This document shows, piece after piece, positions 7,832 to 17,087 of a stretch of 50,494 nt of DNA. This DNA is from a virus. Under the pieces are notes generated by a model, which was given only the letters and a program-made list of their open reading frames with translations, did not search any database and was not told the origin of the DNA. Made by a program: the position numbers and the translations under genes. Each line of letters starts with the position of its first letter. Within the stretch, counting starts at the first letter, position 1. Location: positions 1 to 50,494 of the IMG/VR virus record IMGVR_UViG_3300025577_000014; one strand, given 5' to 3'.

Positions 7832-9672
7832 TGGCTGTAAGAAAAGACATAAAATACGTAAACAAAGAATTTACAGAGTTAAAGAATCAGCTAATTAACT
7901 ATTCACAAACTTACTTCCCAACCACTTATACAGATTTTTCAAACACATCTCCAGGGATGATGTTTATAGAACAGGCGGCATATGTAGGGGATGTATTATC
8001 TTTCTATTTAGATAATCAAATACAAGAAAACTTTTTACAATATTCTAGACAACAAAGCAATATATTTGATATGGCTTATATGTACGGTTATAAACCTAAG
8101 GTTACTGGTTTAGCTAATACTATTGTAGATATATACCAACAAGTTCCTGCTAAATTAGTTAACAATGAGTATGTTCCTGACTATAATTACGCTTTATACG
8201 TAGGTGCTAATACATCAATGACAACAACATCAGCAACAACCGTAACTTTTACATTGGATAACCCTATAGATTTTACAGTATCTAATTCACTAGACCCAAC
8301 TAATGTTTCAGTTGCTCAATTATCAGGAGGTAATCCTTCCTTTTACCTGTTAAAAAAATCTAGAAATGTCTTTTCAGGTAAAATTAATACAACATCATTT
8401 TCAGTAGGAGCCCCACAAGATTTCCTTACAATAGATATTGACCAGCCTAATATAGCTGGCATAGTTGATATAATAGATACTGATGGGAATAAATGGTATG
8501 AGGTTGATTATTTAGGACAAGAATTAGTATTTGATGGGGTTAGAAACACAAATATAAATGATCCAAATACATACTTAGATACTGATACACCTTATTTATT
8601 ACAAACTAAATCAGTAGAAACTAGATTTGCAACTCGGTTTTTAAGTAATACAAAACTCCAACTTCAATTTGGTGTTGGTAATCCAAATAGCACAACAGAA
8701 GAAATTATTCCAAATTCAATGAATGTTGGTTTAGGTTTACCTTTTGAACAAGATAAATTAACAACGGCTTATAGCCCTACAAATTTTATATTTACAAACA
8801 CATATGGTATTGCCCCTTCGAATACTACTTTAACTATAAGATATTATACCGGAGGTGGAGTTCAATCAAATATATTATCTAATACCCTTACAAAGATTAA
8901 TACTTCAAATATAAAATTTATAAAAGGTGGGTTAGACCCTAATTTATCACAATATGTATTTAGCTCAATAGCGACCAATAACCCTACAGCAGCTTCCGGA
9001 GGTCAAGATGGGGATACAATAGAAGAAATAAGGCAAAATAGTATATCTAATTTCTCAACACAATTAAGAAATGTAACGGCTAATGACTATTTAGTAAGGG
9101 CTTTAAGTATGCCCTCTAAATATGGTAGAATATCAAAAGCATGGACACAAAAACCCAATGCCGATGAAGCTAATACAACATTAGACCTTTATGTATTGAC
9201 ACAAGATAATAATAATCATCTAGATACTGCTTCTAATACTTTAAAACAAAATGTTAGAACATATCTTAATGAATATAGAATGATTGGGGATACTATTAGT
9301 ATTAAAGATGCTTTTATTATTAATTTTGGTGTAACTTTTCAAATTGTAACTTATCCTAATTTTAATAATAATGAGGTACTTGAAAGATGTATAATCTCTC
9401 TTCAAACATATTTTAATACTGATAAATGGCAGATTAATCAACCCATAATTATTCCTGATTTATTTGTAATGTTAGATGCATTAGAAGGAGTACAAACTGT
9501 TAAATCTATAATAATAAATAACATTGCAGGAACAAATAGCGGATACTCAGAATGGGCTTATGATATGGATGGCGCAAATCAAAATGGAACAATATTTCCT
9601 TCACTAGACCCAAGTATTTTTGAATTAAAGTACCCAAACACAGATATTAAAGGAAAAGTAGTAAACTTATAA
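7831..9672 (+). CDS. 6: Baseplate wedge protein gp6 (gpJ-like)
   Basis: 613 residues. The N-terminus is typical of T4-like gp6: a helical segment with YFPTTYTDFSNTSPGMMFIE, then QAAYVGDVLSFYLDNQIQEN and ARQ-type ANIFDMAYMYGY text. The central region is beta-rich. The segment GQDGDTIEEIRQN (about residue 390) with NVTANDYLVRAL corresponds to the conserved gpJ/Mu gp47 core that dimerises in the wedge. The C-terminal third is alpha/beta. gp6 forms the ring-shaped inner baseplate with gp25 and gp53. Directly coupled to gp25. Confidence 0.88.
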   Translation: MAVRKDIKYVNKEFTELKNQLINYSQTYFPTTYTDFSNTSPGMMFIEQAAYVGDVLSFYLDNQIQENFLQYSRQQSNIFDMAYMYGYKPKVTGLANTIVDIYQQVPAKLVNNEYVPDYNYALYVGANTSMTTTSATTVTFTLDNPIDFTVSNSLDPTNVSVAQLSGGNPSFYLLKKSRNVFSGKINTTSFSVGAPQDFLTIDIDQPNIAGIVDIIDTDGNKWYEVDYLGQELVFDGVRNTNINDPNTYLDTDTPYLLQTKSVETRFATRFLSNTKLQLQFGVGNPNSTTEEIIPNSMNVGLGLPFEQDKLTTAYSPTNFIFTNTYGIAPSNTTLTIRYYTGGGVQSNILSNTLTKINTSNIKFIKGGLDPNLSQYVFSSIATNNPTAASGGQDGDTIEEIRQNSISNFSTQLRNVTANDYLVRALSMPSKYGRISKAWTQKPNADEANTTLDLYVLTQDNNNHLDTASNTLKQNVRTYLNEYRMIGDTISIKDAFIINFGVTFQIVTYPNFNNNEVLERCIISLQTYFNTDKWQINQPIIIPDLFVMLDALEGVQTVKSIIINNIAGTNSGYSEWAYDMDGANQNGTIFPSLDPSIFELKYPNTDIKGKVVNL

Positions 9673-9674
9673 TT

Positions 9675-10844
9675 ATGGCAGTATATAAATTATTTCCCTC
9701 ACAAGACGCTTCAATATATAGTGCTTACCCGGCAATGAATGCAGGACTTGATGCTATATTAGATGTAAATAACAAAGTAACAGATGTAAATCCTGTAGCT
9801 CAAGTAGCAAGATCTTTAATTAAATTCGATCAATCACAAATAGACGATGTAATTGATAATATAGCAAAAGTAACAGGATCATGGGATAACTTTTCAGGAA
9901 GCCTAAAATTAAATGTAGCAAAAGCTACAAATGTTATTTTAAAATCAAACATAGAAGTTTACCCCATATCAGGATCATGGAATAATGGATCAGGACAATA
10001 TTTAGATAAACCTGTTAATCATACTGGTGTAAGTTGGGTATATTCTGACTACTCAGGTTCAAATAAATGGTCAACTGGAGGTTGGAATCCACTTATTACA
10101 GCCTCATTTTCTGGAAGTAATAATGCAGGAGGTGGAGTATGGTATACAGGATCTGGGGGTTATGAAGGAATTGGTCCTTTAGAGTTTACACAATCCTTTA
10201 ATTTAAGAAGTGACAAAGACTTAAATGTTAATGTAACAGATGCATTAAGAGTATGGTATTCATCATCTAGGGGTTTAAATGCAGGTAAAATAGAAATAGC
10301 AAACGAAGGATTTATAGTAAAATGGGAAACTGATAAAGAATTTATTACTTCAAGTGCAGTATCACCTCAATTAAGTTACTATTCAGTAGATACAAATACA
10401 ATTTATCCCCCTCAATTAGAAATAAAATGGGATGATTCTGTATATGAGACAGGATCATTAGAGGTTATTAATACTCCTGATTTATTTGTAGCATTAGATA
10501 ATAACCAGGGTATATTTTATAGTGAAAGTATAAATAATTTTAGATTAAGTGTACGCCCTGAATTTCCCATTCGTAGTTTTCAAACCGCTTCTGTTTATAC
10601 CACAAATTATGCTTTACCTTCACAATCTTTATATGCAATTAAGGATTTAGATACTAATGAATTTGTTGTTGATTTTGATAAAGAATTTACAAATATTAGT
10701 TGTGATTCAACCGGAAGTTTCTTTACTGTTTATATGAATGGTTTGGAACCTGAAAGATATTATTGTATATTGATACAAACTGAGATAGCAGGTCAAACTA
10801 TAGTGATGGATGAAAATTATTACTTTAAAGTAGTTAACGGGTAA
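9675..10844 (+). CDS. Virion protein with DNRLRE-like beta-sandwich domain (389 aa)
   Basis: The N-terminus reads LFPSQDASIYSAYPAMNAG, then SLIKFDQSQIDDV, which matches the DNRLRE/CBM96-type pattern (Asp-Ala-X-Ile, Asn-X-Gly, then Ser-Leu-Ile-Lys-Phe). Such beta-sandwiches bind surfaces or glycans in extracellular proteins. The middle is rich in Trp, Gly and Ser (SWNNGSGQYLDKP, GGWNPLIT). The C-terminal 120 residues form a second beta domain ending YYFKVVNG. Located between gp6 and the giant structural proteins, it is probably a peripheral baseplate component. No T4 counterpart recognised. Confidence 0.5.
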   Translation: MAVYKLFPSQDASIYSAYPAMNAGLDAILDVNNKVTDVNPVAQVARSLIKFDQSQIDDVIDNIAKVTGSWDNFSGSLKLNVAKATNVILKSNIEVYPISGSWNNGSGQYLDKPVNHTGVSWVYSDYSGSNKWSTGGWNPLITASFSGSNNAGGGVWYTGSGGYEGIGPLEFTQSFNLRSDKDLNVNVTDALRVWYSSSRGLNAGKIEIANEGFIVKWETDKEFITSSAVSPQLSYYSVDTNTIYPPQLEIKWDDSVYETGSLEVINTPDLFVALDNNQGIFYSESINNFRLSVRPEFPIRSFQTASVYTTNYALPSQSLYAIKDLDTNEFVVDFDKEFTNISCDSTGSFFTVYMNGLEPERYYCILIQTEIAGQTIVMDENYYFKVVNG

Positions 10845-10851
10845 AAATAGA

Positions 10852-11304
10852 ATGGATAGAAATAAAGAAAAAATAGATTTAATTAAAAAAGTATATTCTA
10901 AAACAGATTATACTAAAATTATAGATACTCGATTTCAACAATTGGGTAACATTTCTGTAAATCAACAAATAGATGAAACGGTTACAGTAAATGATTTTTT
11001 TGAATCTTACAATGATTTATTTTACGATATCCCCTCTTATGGATCTAGTAATTCACATGAATATCTAGTTAAAACTAGTGGTGACTATATAAACTTTGAT
11101 CAAGATAATGAAATAATAGTAGCATTGAGAGCGGAAATATCACAACTAAGAAGGGATTTATTACAAGCACAAATTGCAACTGCCGAAGCACTTTCAGGAG
11201 AAAAAATTAATTTAGATGTTGATAATATACAAGATGAGGATCTATCAGGGAATAAAGAATATAATGATATTATAAGTTCAATCCCAACAACAACAAACCC
11301 ATAA
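10852..11304 (+). CDS. Hypothetical baseplate-block protein (150 aa)
   Basis: The N-terminus is basic and helical (DRNKEKIDLIKKVYSKTDY), with a middle acidic/aromatic section (DFFESYNDLFYDIPSYGSS) and a long helix from about 85 to 115 (ALRAEISQLRRDLLQAQIA) with coiled-coil spacing. The C-terminus is acidic and disordered. The intact frame, close spacing to both neighbours and the structural context support it as real. It may be a trimeric coiled-coil adaptor of the baseplate. No family recognised. Confidence 0.5.
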   Translation: MDRNKEKIDLIKKVYSKTDYTKIIDTRFQQLGNISVNQQIDETVTVNDFFESYNDLFYDIPSYGSSNSHEYLVKTSGDYINFDQDNEIIVALRAEISQLRRDLLQAQIATAEALSGEKINLDVDNIQDEDLSGNKEYNDIISSIPTTTNP

Positions 11305-11331
11305 TACTACAAATACTACTACTTTCTAAAT

Positions 11332-14300
11332 ATGGAAGAAAATAAAATAAATATAGTACAGGTTGACCCAACAACATTTGAGTTTCAACAATATAGTGAA
11401 AAAGATAGCAATTTAATATCTTCTTCAAGATTAGATACTGCTTTTACTTCATCCACAGATTATATAGAGTATTATGCTTATGATGAAAGTAAAAATCTTA
11501 TTTTTCCCACAGTTGGATCAGTAAAAGCAGTTCCCGTAACAAATTATAGTGTAATAAATGGAGATACTTTATTATACCCAGATGAAAATCTTTCAGAACT
11601 AGGGTATGATGAGGGTACTTTTTATGCTACTTATAATTTCTATAGAAAGCTTATAGCTTCAGATATTGAAAATAACTATTATATTAGTGAAATTAGTTCA
11701 GACAGAACAGAATTAAGGTTAAATAGTAATACTATATCCAGTGAATTAATTATTAGTTCAAGTGAAGCATTTATTGGGTTTCGTGAAACTCAAGATTATT
11801 TTGTAGATTTCTTACTTAATTTTGGTAATGATCAACAAGTAATATCAAATAATTTAAGATTAGATACAACAACTGCTGTAGAACCTTCATTATTAGTTAA
11901 ATTATATGAGCCTTTACCTTCCCAATTTGATTTAAAATCAACATTATGGGTAGTTGAAGAAATTTCATATCCTGAAGCATATAGTGTTACTTTTCCACCT
12001 TTTATTTTTGAACCAAATGATATCCAATTCATAAAAGGACCAAACTATAGTATTAATGTAACACAAGAAACAGGTGAATCAAGCCAATTATTTAGTTATG
12101 ATACCTTAATTGGTACAGATATAACTAGTTCTCAAAACCAAGTAAAAAATTTATTAAATAGAAAAGATATTAACATAAGTGTTAATTACAATGAATATAG
12201 TAATTTTGTTCACTTTTCATCCGCCTATACTAGGTTAGATAATTTTTATTATAAAGTAGGATTAATCCAATCTTCAAGTAATGCTATAGATAATTTACTT
12301 TTAAATAGTGGTACTTACAGTTCTAGTAAAGCTGAAATTAGTAATAGTATTGAAAAAATAATTTCTAACTTAGATGGTTGGGAATATTTTATGTATTTTA
12401 ATAGTGGTTCAGAAAAATCATACCCAAAACAAAACACAGAACCTCCTTATATTTTATTTCCAACTGGAAGTACCGAAGCATTAACTTGGGTAGGGAGTAC
12501 AGATGAAGGAAGTCCTTATTATGGAGGACAAGCCCTATCTGCTTCTAATTATGATGAAAATAATCAAGATTATTTATATAATTCAATACCTGAATATCTT
12601 AGAGAAGACCCAGAAAATGAAAAGTATGAATTATTCGTTGATATGGTTGCTCAACAGTATGATAACACATGGTTATATACTAAGAATTTAACCACTAGAT
12701 TTGACGCGGATAACCGTTTAGATTATGGTATTTCTAAGGATTTAGTAGCGGATGCTATTAGAGATTTTGGTATAAAATTATATTCAAATAATTTTAACTC
12801 TAACGATTTATATACCGCCTTTTTAGGATTAACTCCCTCAGGTAGTACATTCCCTTTCCCAGATATGACGGGGTCAATCGATACTCTAGTTAACACACCT
12901 ACGGGGTTTCAGTACGTAGATACTCAAATATCTGCCTCAAACGATATAGTCCCATTAGATGATGTTAATAAGCAATTATATAAACGAATTTACCATAACA
13001 TACCCTTATTACTTAAGAAAAAAGGTACAATAGCTGGTATAAGAGCATTAATTACTGCTTATGGAATCCCAAGTACTATTTTAAGAATAAACGAATTTGG
13101 TGGTAAAGATAGAAACGACTTTCAAGATTGGGATTATAGTGAAGATGTATTTAATTACGCATTTCATTCTGATGGTATAAACAATCAAATTACCTCCTCA
13201 TTTCAATTAAGTGATGATTTTGCTAATACTGTTCAAGAAACAAGACCAAAATCCTTACAATTTAGATTTAAAACACCAGGTGTACCTGAAACAGCAACAC
13301 CAATACATCAAAATTTATGGGTTGGAGATAATAGTACATCCTTTATTACTTTAGATTATACAGGATCAGGAATGACTACTTCAAGTTATAGTGGATCATC
13401 CCCTTCTGAATCTAATGCCTATGGTACTTTAACATTTTATCCAGATGGGGGTAATGGATTAGACAAAACAGCAAGTATAGATTTACCTTTCTTTGATGGA
13501 GGATGGTGGTCAGTAATGGCTACAGTTGATTATTCAGGAAATGATAAAGCTTATATATACGCTGCTAATAGGATTGGTGATAAAATAGGACACTCTGGCT
13601 CAGATAGCATACTACATAACTGGCAATATTGGGATTTAGTTCAAACTTCAAGATTTCCAAATATAAATGGTGTATCTGTAAATGGGGTATTAGCTACACC
13701 TTTTTCTGGAGCATACCAAGAAATAAGATATTGGGATACAGCATTAAGTGAAAGTTTGTTTTACGATTATGTAGTTAATCCTTATTCAACCCAAGGTAAT
13801 ACAATTAATATAACACCTCAAGATTTAGCCTTTAGAGCAGATTTAGGTACACAATTAATAACATCAAGTAGAACTTCAATACATCCTAAAGTTACAGGAT
13901 CTTGGGCAACAACACAGTCCTTTTCAAGTGGGGATAGTGAATTTTATGTAACTGGTTCATTTATACAAAATAGAGAAAGTATTTTCTTAAATCAAGTACC
14001 AGGAGGTATTAAAAATAGGATAAGCGATCAAATTAAAATAGTTCAAGAAGTATTACCTTCTGGTTCTACTTTATCACCTTATAGATCAATACAACAAGAT
14101 ATTTACCCAAGTGGTAGTAATCCTAGTATTAACTATTTAGAAGTAGCATTCTCACCTACAGATCAAGTTAACGATGATATTATAGCACAAATAGGTGCTT
14201 TTAATTTAGGAGAATATATAGGTGATCCTAGACAAATATCTGAATCTGGGTATTCCTACCCACAATTAGATGCTTTAAGAGATGCATATTTTACAAAATA

Positions 14301-17031
14301 TATAAATAGTTATGATGTAAATGATTTTATTAGGTTAATTTCATTCTTCGATAATTCATTATTTAAAATGATAGAAGATTTTACACCTGCTAGAACGAGT
14401 TTATCTTCTGGTGTTGTAATAAAACAAAATTTATTAGAAAGAAACAGACAAGCACCTCCATCAATGTCATTTACCACCCCTGAATATTCAGGTAGTGTTA
14501 AATCATTCCCTAGAGACTATCAAGTACCTAACTCCAGTAGTTCATTTCCAGCATATGGTAATGTTAGTGGTTCTGCTATATATAGGTTTAGTGGTGGTAC
14601 TGGGGGTTCATTTGAACCCTTTAATAATAATTTTGCTGCCCCCGTTAGCAAATCTGCTCAAAATACTTGTTTATTAGGGTATTTTTATAATACATCTAAT
14701 GACTTATTAGAGGTAAATGATACTTTTGGTGAATCTATTTTTTCAACAAATATAGATAATAACCCTACTACCATGAGCCTTAATTTAAGAGGAGAATCAG
14801 GTATAAATAATTTTGATTTTCTTCAAGTATTAGCAACTTCATCTCTTAATCAAGATAATTTTCTATATTATAGTGCTTTATCAGGACAGGATAGAATGAA
14901 ATATAAAATTGATGAAATTCAATTTGGTGGTGGTTATGGTGGTTTTGAAAGTGATTATGGAGAAACAACTTATGGTACAAATTATAGTAGTAGTGTATTT
15001 TTCAAATTAACCGTAATTACCAATTCAGGGTTTGTACCTGTAGAGGATCAAGAAGTAGAAATTTGTTTTGAACTTAATGGAGAACCTTATAGTGGTTTAA
15101 CAGAAGCTGAAGTTTCTGCCTCTGAATTTTATGCTCAATACCCAGAGTTTGTACAACAATGGAGTGAGTCAATAGTTCCTTCTTTAGGAATTACACCTCC
15201 ATATCATCAAGAACAAACAGGATCAAATCAATCCCCTCCTGTTAATTATCCTAGAATTGACCAAAGAGAGTTTTATAATGGAGAATTTGGTAATGCTATT
15301 CAAGTAGGAGCTAATGAAATTTGTAAAACATTTTTTGGACATGATGCTATTATAGATTATTTCTTTAGAATCCAATGGTTTAATAATATATCTAAAAATG
15401 AATCAGATTTTGTACTCCCTAACTTTATCCCAACAGAAGGAAATGTATGGTTTTGGGCAGACACAGTTAACCAAAATGGTATATTAACACAAAATTACCC
15501 CCTTAATATAACCCAAAACTTTCAAACCACTCCTTACCCATCTAACACTAATGTAACAACTACAAATATAACAACAGATGGTAGTGGAACAGGTGCTGAA
15601 GTAAGAATAAGCACAACAACACAACCTGCTGCCCAATCATGGTTAAGTGTTAAGGTAATTAATTCTCCTAGTAATTCTGGTTATCAAGTAGGGGATACTA
15701 TAACAATATCTATAGCTGAATTACAAAGTTTAGGGTATACAACCGCAACACAAGATTTAATTATAACTTTAGAAGTTAAAGATGTTGCTTATGGTGTAAC
15801 TAATAAGGTTAAATATATCAAAATGTCTAATGTTGATGTTAATGGTGTAGCAATACAACCCTTTATTACGGATAGTGATTATGTAATATTTAATTTAACA
15901 GGAGCCTCTGATTATCTAAATAATTTAATTGAAGGGTATCAATCTTATTTTATATCAAATACTTCAAATCAAAGTGATGGATTTCCTGGTACCGAAGATG
16001 CAACTTTATTAATAATTAATCAAGAACCTTCATCTAATGCAGTTAACTCATTTGATGATTCATTTTATAATTTAACCTTTAGTGCAAGTGGGGTATTTAG
16101 TTATTATGCTACCTCTTCAGGAGAAGATCCAAATGTAATCCCTTCAACAGGGTTTACAGAATCACTAGCACAAGGGTATTTTCCACCAATACCTACATAC
16201 CCTACAGAATCGTTTTTTAAAGGATGGCATGAAGCTAATTATTTCCAAACAACAAATGATGGTGGTCTTGTTAGAGTATCAACGGGTGATAGTTTTAATA
16301 CTGATACCTTTGGAAATTTTAACACAGGTTCAAGAGAGTTTGATGGAGATGCTACTAACACCCCAAGTGAAGTACCATGGTTTATGAATGCTAAAAATGA
16401 CACATATCATGCTTTAAGTGCTTCATCTACTTTAACAGGAGGGGCACCATCAATAATAAAATTAGCTTTATATCAAGGCGATATAACAGCATCATCAGTC
16501 CCTATTGGACCCGCTTTTAATTTATATTCATCACCTTCAACTATAACAATAACTCCTAATTTACAACAAATTCAAGGAACTACTGATATTGTTAGTATAA
16601 GTAGTTGTGGGTCTGGAACTGTTCCTAGTTCTGGAACTCCAGCTGAAAGAACATCCACCACACAAGTAAGTGTAGGAGGTAATCCTAACACTCAATATGT
16701 AATGTATTTTATGACTGATGAAAGTGGTGCTTGGTTAGTACACCCAGGCACACCAAGTTTCCTTACTATAGTTGGTGGAGGAGTTACTCCTAATCCAACT
16801 GTAGCAAATAACGGGAATGTATATACAGGAGATAGAACTATTAATATTAGATGTGATGCATCCCCTGGTCCAACTCCCCCAGATAATTTAGAGGAAACTC
16901 AAAGAGATTGGAGAGTTGTTATAAAGAATTTTGATCAAACCAATTATCCTCTAAATGAATCTTATTGTGCTTATTATCAATTAGGTTATTTTGGAGGACC
17001 GACACAAGGAGATGATCCTATAGATCCATAA
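11332..17031 (+). CDS. Giant baseplate/tail structural protein (1899 aa) with LamG-like domain
   Basis: The largest of the non-collagen virion genes. Residues about 550-585 (YHNIPLLLKKKGTIAGIRAL, ITAYGIPS) match a motif seen in tail-protein-I-like and wedge proteins, where a helix pair around Lys-Gly-Thr precedes a fibre-binding domain. Residues about 630-830 are a concanavalin/LamG-like beta-sandwich (KSLQFRFKTPG, GGWWSVMATVDYSG, YQEIRYWDTALSE). A further beta module at about 1407-1486 (SGYQVGDTITISIAEL) is shared with the next gene. The C-terminal region is Pro/Thr-rich. Its position after gp25-gp6 matches the location of gp7 in T4, so it may be the large peripheral wedge subunit. That equivalence is inferred from order only. 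Confidence 0.6.
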   Translation: MEENKINIVQVDPTTFEFQQYSEKDSNLISSSRLDTAFTSSTDYIEYYAYDESKNLIFPTVGSVKAVPVTNYSVINGDTLLYPDENLSELGYDEGTFYATYNFYRKLIASDIENNYYISEISSDRTELRLNSNTISSELIISSSEAFIGFRETQDYFVDFLLNFGNDQQVISNNLRLDTTTAVEPSLLVKLYEPLPSQFDLKSTLWVVEEISYPEAYSVTFPPFIFEPNDIQFIKGPNYSINVTQETGESSQLFSYDTLIGTDITSSQNQVKNLLNRKDINISVNYNEYSNFVHFSSAYTRLDNFYYKVGLIQSSSNAIDNLLLNSGTYSSSKAEISNSIEKIISNLDGWEYFMYFNSGSEKSYPKQNTEPPYILFPTGSTEALTWVGSTDEGSPYYGGQALSASNYDENNQDYLYNSIPEYLREDPENEKYELFVDMVAQQYDNTWLYTKNLTTRFDADNRLDYGISKDLVADAIRDFGIKLYSNNFNSNDLYTAFLGLTPSGSTFPFPDMTGSIDTLVNTPTGFQYVDTQISASNDIVPLDDVNKQLYKRIYHNIPLLLKKKGTIAGIRALITAYGIPSTILRINEFGGKDRNDFQDWDYSEDVFNYAFHSDGINNQITSSFQLSDDFANTVQETRPKSLQFRFKTPGVPETATPIHQNLWVGDNSTSFITLDYTGSGMTTSSYSGSSPSESNAYGTLTFYPDGGNGLDKTASIDLPFFDGGWWSVMATVDYSGNDKAYIYAANRIGDKIGHSGSDSILHNWQYWDLVQTSRFPNINGVSVNGVLATPFSGAYQEIRYWDTALSESLFYDYVVNPYSTQGNTINITPQDLAFRADLGTQLITSSRTSIHPKVTGSWATTQSFSSGDSEFYVTGSFIQNRESIFLNQVPGGIKNRISDQIKIVQEVLPSGSTLSPYRSIQQDIYPSGSNPSINYLEVAFSPTDQVNDDIIAQIGAFNLGEYIGDPRQISESGYSYPQLDALRDAYFTKYINSYDVNDFIRLISFFDNSLFKMIEDFTPARTSLSSGVVIKQNLLERNRQAPPSMSFTTPEYSGSVKSFPRDYQVPNSSSSFPAYGNVSGSAIYRFSGGTGGSFEPFNNNFAAPVSKSAQNTCLLGYFYNTSNDLLEVNDTFGESIFSTNIDNNPTTMSLNLRGESGINNFDFLQVLATSSLNQDNFLYYSALSGQDRMKYKIDEIQFGGGYGGFESDYGETTYGTNYSSSVFFKLTVITNSGFVPVEDQEVEICFELNGEPYSGLTEAEVSASEFYAQYPEFVQQWSESIVPSLGITPPYHQEQTGSNQSPPVNYPRIDQREFYNGEFGNAIQVGANEICKTFFGHDAIIDYFFRIQWFNNISKNESDFVLPNFIPTEGNVWFWADTVNQNGILTQNYPLNITQNFQTTPYPSNTNVTTTNITTDGSGTGAEVRISTTTQPAAQSWLSVKVINSPSNSGYQVGDTITISIAELQSLGYTTATQDLIITLEVKDVAYGVTNKVKYIKMSNVDVNGVAIQPFITDSDYVIFNLTGASDYLNNLIEGYQSYFISNTSNQSDGFPGTEDATLLIINQEPSSNAVNSFDDSFYNLTFSASGVFSYYATSSGEDPNVIPSTGFTESLAQGYFPPIPTYPTESFFKGWHEANYFQTTNDGGLVRVSTGDSFNTDTFGNFNTGSREFDGDATNTPSEVPWFMNAKNDTYHALSASSTLTGGAPSIIKLALYQGDITASSVPIGPAFNLYSSPSTITITPNLQQIQGTTDIVSISSCGSGTVPSSGTPAERTSTTQVSVGGNPNTQYVMYFMTDESGAWLVHPGTPSFLTIVGGGVTPNPTVANNGNVYTGDRTINIRCDASPGPTPPDNLEETQRDWRVVIKNFDQTNYPLNESYCAYYQLGYFGGPTQGDDPIDP

Positions 17032-17064
17032 AAAATAATAATAGTATAAAAAAATAGTTTTAAA

Positions 17065-17074
17065 ATATTTATAA
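17065..17074 (+). promoter_or_regulatory. Putative late promoter box (ATATTTATAA)
   Basis: Exact box in the short gap between the two giant structural genes, 13 bases before the ATG at 17088. It is followed by caaaataacataa, a leader very like the one at 3854-3865. Confidence 0.42.
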
Positions 17075-17087
17075 CAAAATAACATAA

